Of a stretch of DNA of 7,773 bases, positions 6,566 to 7,773 are shown piece by piece (the stretch's first letter is position 1; every line of letters begins with the position of its first letter). The stretch is from Caryophanales bacterium UBA7057 (lineage in GTDB: Bacteria; Bacillota_I; Bacilli_A; RF39; UBA660), in the NCBI GenBank assembly GCA_002493865.1, contig DLAC01000062.1:1-7773 (forward strand), given 5' to 3'. Made by a program: the position numbers and the translations under genes. The notes beneath the pieces were generated by a model. That model did not search any database, was not told the DNA's origin, and was given only the letters and a program-made list of their open reading frames with translations.

Positions 6566-6584
6566 TAGAATTTGCTAATTCTAT
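6565..6584. terminator. Weak bidirectional hairpin between convergent genes
   Basis: ATAGAATT and AATTCTAT form a perfect 8-bp stem around a TGCT loop, beginning at the last base of the radical SAM stop codon. It lies between the 3' ends of two convergent genes, where a shared terminator is expected. It is AT-rich and followed only by broken T runs on either strand, so its strength is doubtful. Confidence 0.4.
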
Positions 6585-6635
6585 ATACTTTATAACAGTT
6601 ATATATAAATTCATCGTATGAAAAATAAACAAGTG

Positions 6636-7001
6636 CTACTGATTTTTATGCTTTTTTATAAATTGGATAGATAATCCACTATTATCTTCTATGAAAAAAC
6701 TTTTCTGATTTAAATCTCCATAAAATATATCTAATTCCTCTTTAGAATATCCAAATTGATTCATCATTGATAATACTTCTTCTTCATGATCAAAATTATA
6801 TGCAATATGATCAATCTTTGAAGATTCTGTTGTAAGAGACTCAAATATTTCTAATCTTGTTGCACCCAATTTTAATGTTGCCCATTTATATTCCTTATCA
6901 TGATGAAATTGTTCTTGCAATTGATAGCCTAATTTTCTATAAAAATTGATGGATTCTTCTAAATCATGAACACGAATAGCAACATGGTCAAATTCTATCA
7001 T
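6636..7001 (-). CDS. VOC (glyoxalase-fold) family protein
   Basis: A 121-residue single-domain vicinal oxygen chelate protein of typical length, built from two beta-alpha-beta-beta-beta repeats. The first opens with IEFDHVAIRVHDLEESINFYRKLG-type sequence (H6; FYRKLGY at 20-26) and the second with KIDHIAYNF (H65). Candidate metal ligands are H6, E51 (LEIFE) and H65. The fourth position, usually Glu in the closing DPDGNxIE motif, is Gln113 in DNSGLSIQF. The family includes glyoxalase I, dioxygenases and antibiotic-binding proteins, and nothing here fixes the substrate. A GTG at 7010 would add three residues, but AGGAGGTG (7008-7015) serves the ATG at 7001. It lies 51 bases after the WYL regulator gene with no usable promoter between them, so the two are probably co-transcribed. 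Confidence 0.85.
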   Translation of the reverse strand: MIEFDHVAIRVHDLEESINFYRKLGYQLQEQFHHDKEYKWATLKLGATRLEIFESLTTESSKIDHIAYNFDHEEEVLSMMNQFGYSKEELDIFYGDLNQKSFFIEDNSGLSIQFIKKHKNQ

Positions 7002-7007
7002 AAAATA

Positions 7008-7015
7008 CACCTCCT
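7008..7015 (-). promoter_or_regulatory. Ribosome binding site deciding the VOC gene start
   Basis: AGGAGGTG is a near-perfect site 6-8 bases before the ATG at 6999-7001. The in-frame GTG at 7008-7010 is part of the site itself and is therefore not a start. Confidence 0.75.
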
Positions 7016-7052
7016 AGAATCATTATAAATAATGAAATAGGAAGCATTTATG

Positions 7053-7631
7053 CTATTTAATAATTTTCTTGATTCTGTTTATGTTCAAATGGCGAATATC
7101 ATTTAAATCATCAGAATACTGAACAATAATCATAATTACATTTTCATAAATATACACCTGTTTTGGATATACAACTCTTTGTTTTACTATGTCTTTACTA
7201 TCATATTCAATTTTAATACTCTGATTTTCTGTGATACACTTTTGAATTTCTTCCAAAATATTTCTTTTAGATTCATCTAAAAAAGATGTTTCATGATCAA
7301 CTAACTTACAATAGTTGATTATTTTTTGTTTAATTTTATCTAATTGTTTTAAAGTTTGTTGATCTGTAACTTTTTTGGCTAAAGAATCGATAACTACAAT
7401 GTCATTTTTATTAAATAAAATAGATGGAAGTTCCACTTTGGAGCGTAATTGATAGCCTCCCTCTTTTCCAAACATCGTATCAATATATATTCCTTCTTTT
7501 TCTAGTTCATCTTTATATGATCTAACCATTCTAGGACTTACTTCTAAAAGTTCAGATAACTGCGTACATGTATATTTTTTGCCTGATGATAAAATATCAA
7601 GCATCTTGATATTTTTAGACACTTTTGACAT
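7053..7631 (-). CDS. Short WYL-type HTH transcriptional regulator
   Basis: A 192-residue DNA-binding protein. Residues 1-64 form a DeoR/HTH_11-type winged helix (TCTQLSELLEVSPRMVRSYKDELEKEGI, ending in the wing FGKEGGYQL at 54-62). After a helical linker, residues 137-190 form a WYL-like domain (SIKIEYDS, then RVVYPKQVYIYENV, then IRHLNINRIKKI). Usual relatives of the YafY type are about 300 residues and have a C-terminal WCX domain. This protein stops just after the RIKKI end of WYL, so it lacks WCX. The end looks natural (TAG, then a normal gap to the next gene), without a visible frameshift. WYL domains sense ligands or nucleic acid and often give autoregulation. It probably controls itself and the downstream VOC gene, as inferred from their order. 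The ATG follows AGGGGGA at short spacing. Confidence 0.8.
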   Translation of the reverse strand: MSKVSKNIKMLDILSSGKKYTCTQLSELLEVSPRMVRSYKDELEKEGIYIDTMFGKEGGYQLRSKVELPSILFNKNDIVVIDSLAKKVTDQQTLKQLDKIKQKIINYCKLVDHETSFLDESKRNILEEIQKCITENQSIKIEYDSKDIVKQRVVYPKQVYIYENVIMIIVQYSDDLNDIRHLNINRIKKIIK

Positions 7632-7663
7632 ATAATCCCCCTAATAAATATAAGTTTATACAG

Positions 7664-7672
7664 ATTATAACA
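7664..7672 (-). promoter_or_regulatory. Extended -10 promoter of the WYL regulator gene
   Basis: TGTTATAAT on the minus strand is a perfect extended -10 element about 33 bases before the ATG at 7631. No good -35 box is seen. It lies just after the tRNA terminator, as expected for a new transcription unit. Confidence 0.6.
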
Positions 7673-7688
7673 TAACTTCAAGCACATT

Positions 7689-7714
7689 AAAACTCGAACA
7701 TGAAGTCCGAGTTT
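7689..7714 (-). terminator. Intrinsic terminator after tRNA-Phe
   Basis: On the minus strand AAACTCGGAC (7705-7714) pairs with GTTCGAGTTT (7690-7699) through ten pairs, one of them G-U, around a 5-base loop TTCAT, and ends in a run of four T. It begins 10 bases beyond the tRNA 3' end, so it should terminate the tRNA transcript. The T run is short. Confidence 0.65.
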
Positions 7715-7724
7715 ATGATCGATT

Positions 7725-7773
7725 TGGTGGCTCCAGCGGGAATCGAACCAGCGACACAAGGATTTTCAGTCCT
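7725..7773 (-). tRNA. tRNA-Phe (GAA), 3' part, cut by window edge
   Basis: The 49 bases present correspond to tRNA positions 28-76. The anticodon arm reads AGGA-CTGAAAA-TCCT, with anticodon GAA after U33, giving phenylalanine. Then come the variable loop GTGTC, a T arm with TTCGATT loop, the 3' acceptor strand TGGAGCC, discriminator A and an encoded CCA. The T stem GCTGG/CCCGC has a U51-C63 mismatch at its centre. The 5' half (acceptor 5' strand and D arm) lies outside the window. Confidence 0.92.

Noticed and set aside
6591..6603. Dyad TATAAC-A-GTTATA between the convergent genes
   Set aside because: Short and AT-only in context; it lies where no promoter is expected, so an operator role is unlikely.
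7022..7027. TATAAT before the VOC gene
   Set aside because: Transcription from it would begin inside the ribosome binding site, so it is unlikely to be a useful promoter.
7043..7054. Palindrome AGCAT-TT-ATGCT after the WYL gene
   Set aside because: Five-base arms with a 2-base centre cannot form a good hairpin, there is no T run, and it overlaps the stop codon of the gene.
7544..7759. Minus-strand ORF of 71 codons
   Set aside because: It runs through the tRNA-Phe 3' half, the terminator and the start of the WYL gene in another frame, so it is a shadow.

Overview
The window is AT-rich (roughly 30% GC by eye) and densely coding, with strong AGGAGG-type ribosome binding sites and TATAAT -10 boxes. 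This points to a low-GC Firmicute (Bacilli/Clostridia-like, possibly a gut or Mollicutes-related Bacilli lineage). TGA is a stop codon (the murL and the phospholipase-like genes both end in it), so the genetic code is standard and this is not a Mycoplasma-type code. Eight of the nine protein genes and the tRNA lie on the minus strand; only the radical SAM gene is on the plus strand.

Layout, following minus-strand transcription from right to left. At 7725-7773 is the 3' part of a tRNA-Phe gene, cut by the window edge, followed by its intrinsic terminator (7689-7714). Next is a likely two-gene unit: a short WYL-type transcriptional regulator (7053-7631) with its own extended -10 promoter, then a glyoxalase-fold (VOC) protein (6636-7001). 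A plus-strand radical SAM protein (5756-6565) faces it convergently and is divergent from a DUF5662-like protein (5016-5573). An unrecognised acidic 317-residue protein follows (3982-4935, TTG start).

The most interesting part is the four-gene operon at 101-3852, bounded by an extended -10 promoter (3881-3889) and an intrinsic terminator (82-110): murL, murD2, a phage-type small protein with WDGH-like motifs, and a zinc-dependent phospholipase C-like protein. MurL and MurD2 were described in Xanthomonas as a racemase-free route for putting D-glutamate into peptidoglycan. MurD2 adds L-Glu to UDP-MurNAc-L-Ala, and MurL then epimerises the terminal L-Glu to D-Glu using ATP. Here the two genes overlap by 4 bp (ATGA), MurL keeps its PP-loop (GGGKDS) and a four-cysteine cluster, and the MurD homologue departs from canonical MurD at the DSKATN motif near the D-Glu pocket (here DAIATS). 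Finding this pair in a low-GC Firmicute is the main result. If the genome lacks murI and D-amino-acid aminotransferase, the pair would be its source of cell-wall D-Glu.

No insertion sequence, CRISPR array, riboswitch or prophage block was seen. No stretch of more than 300 bases lacks a gene; the longest gap is the 182-base divergent region at 5574-5755.
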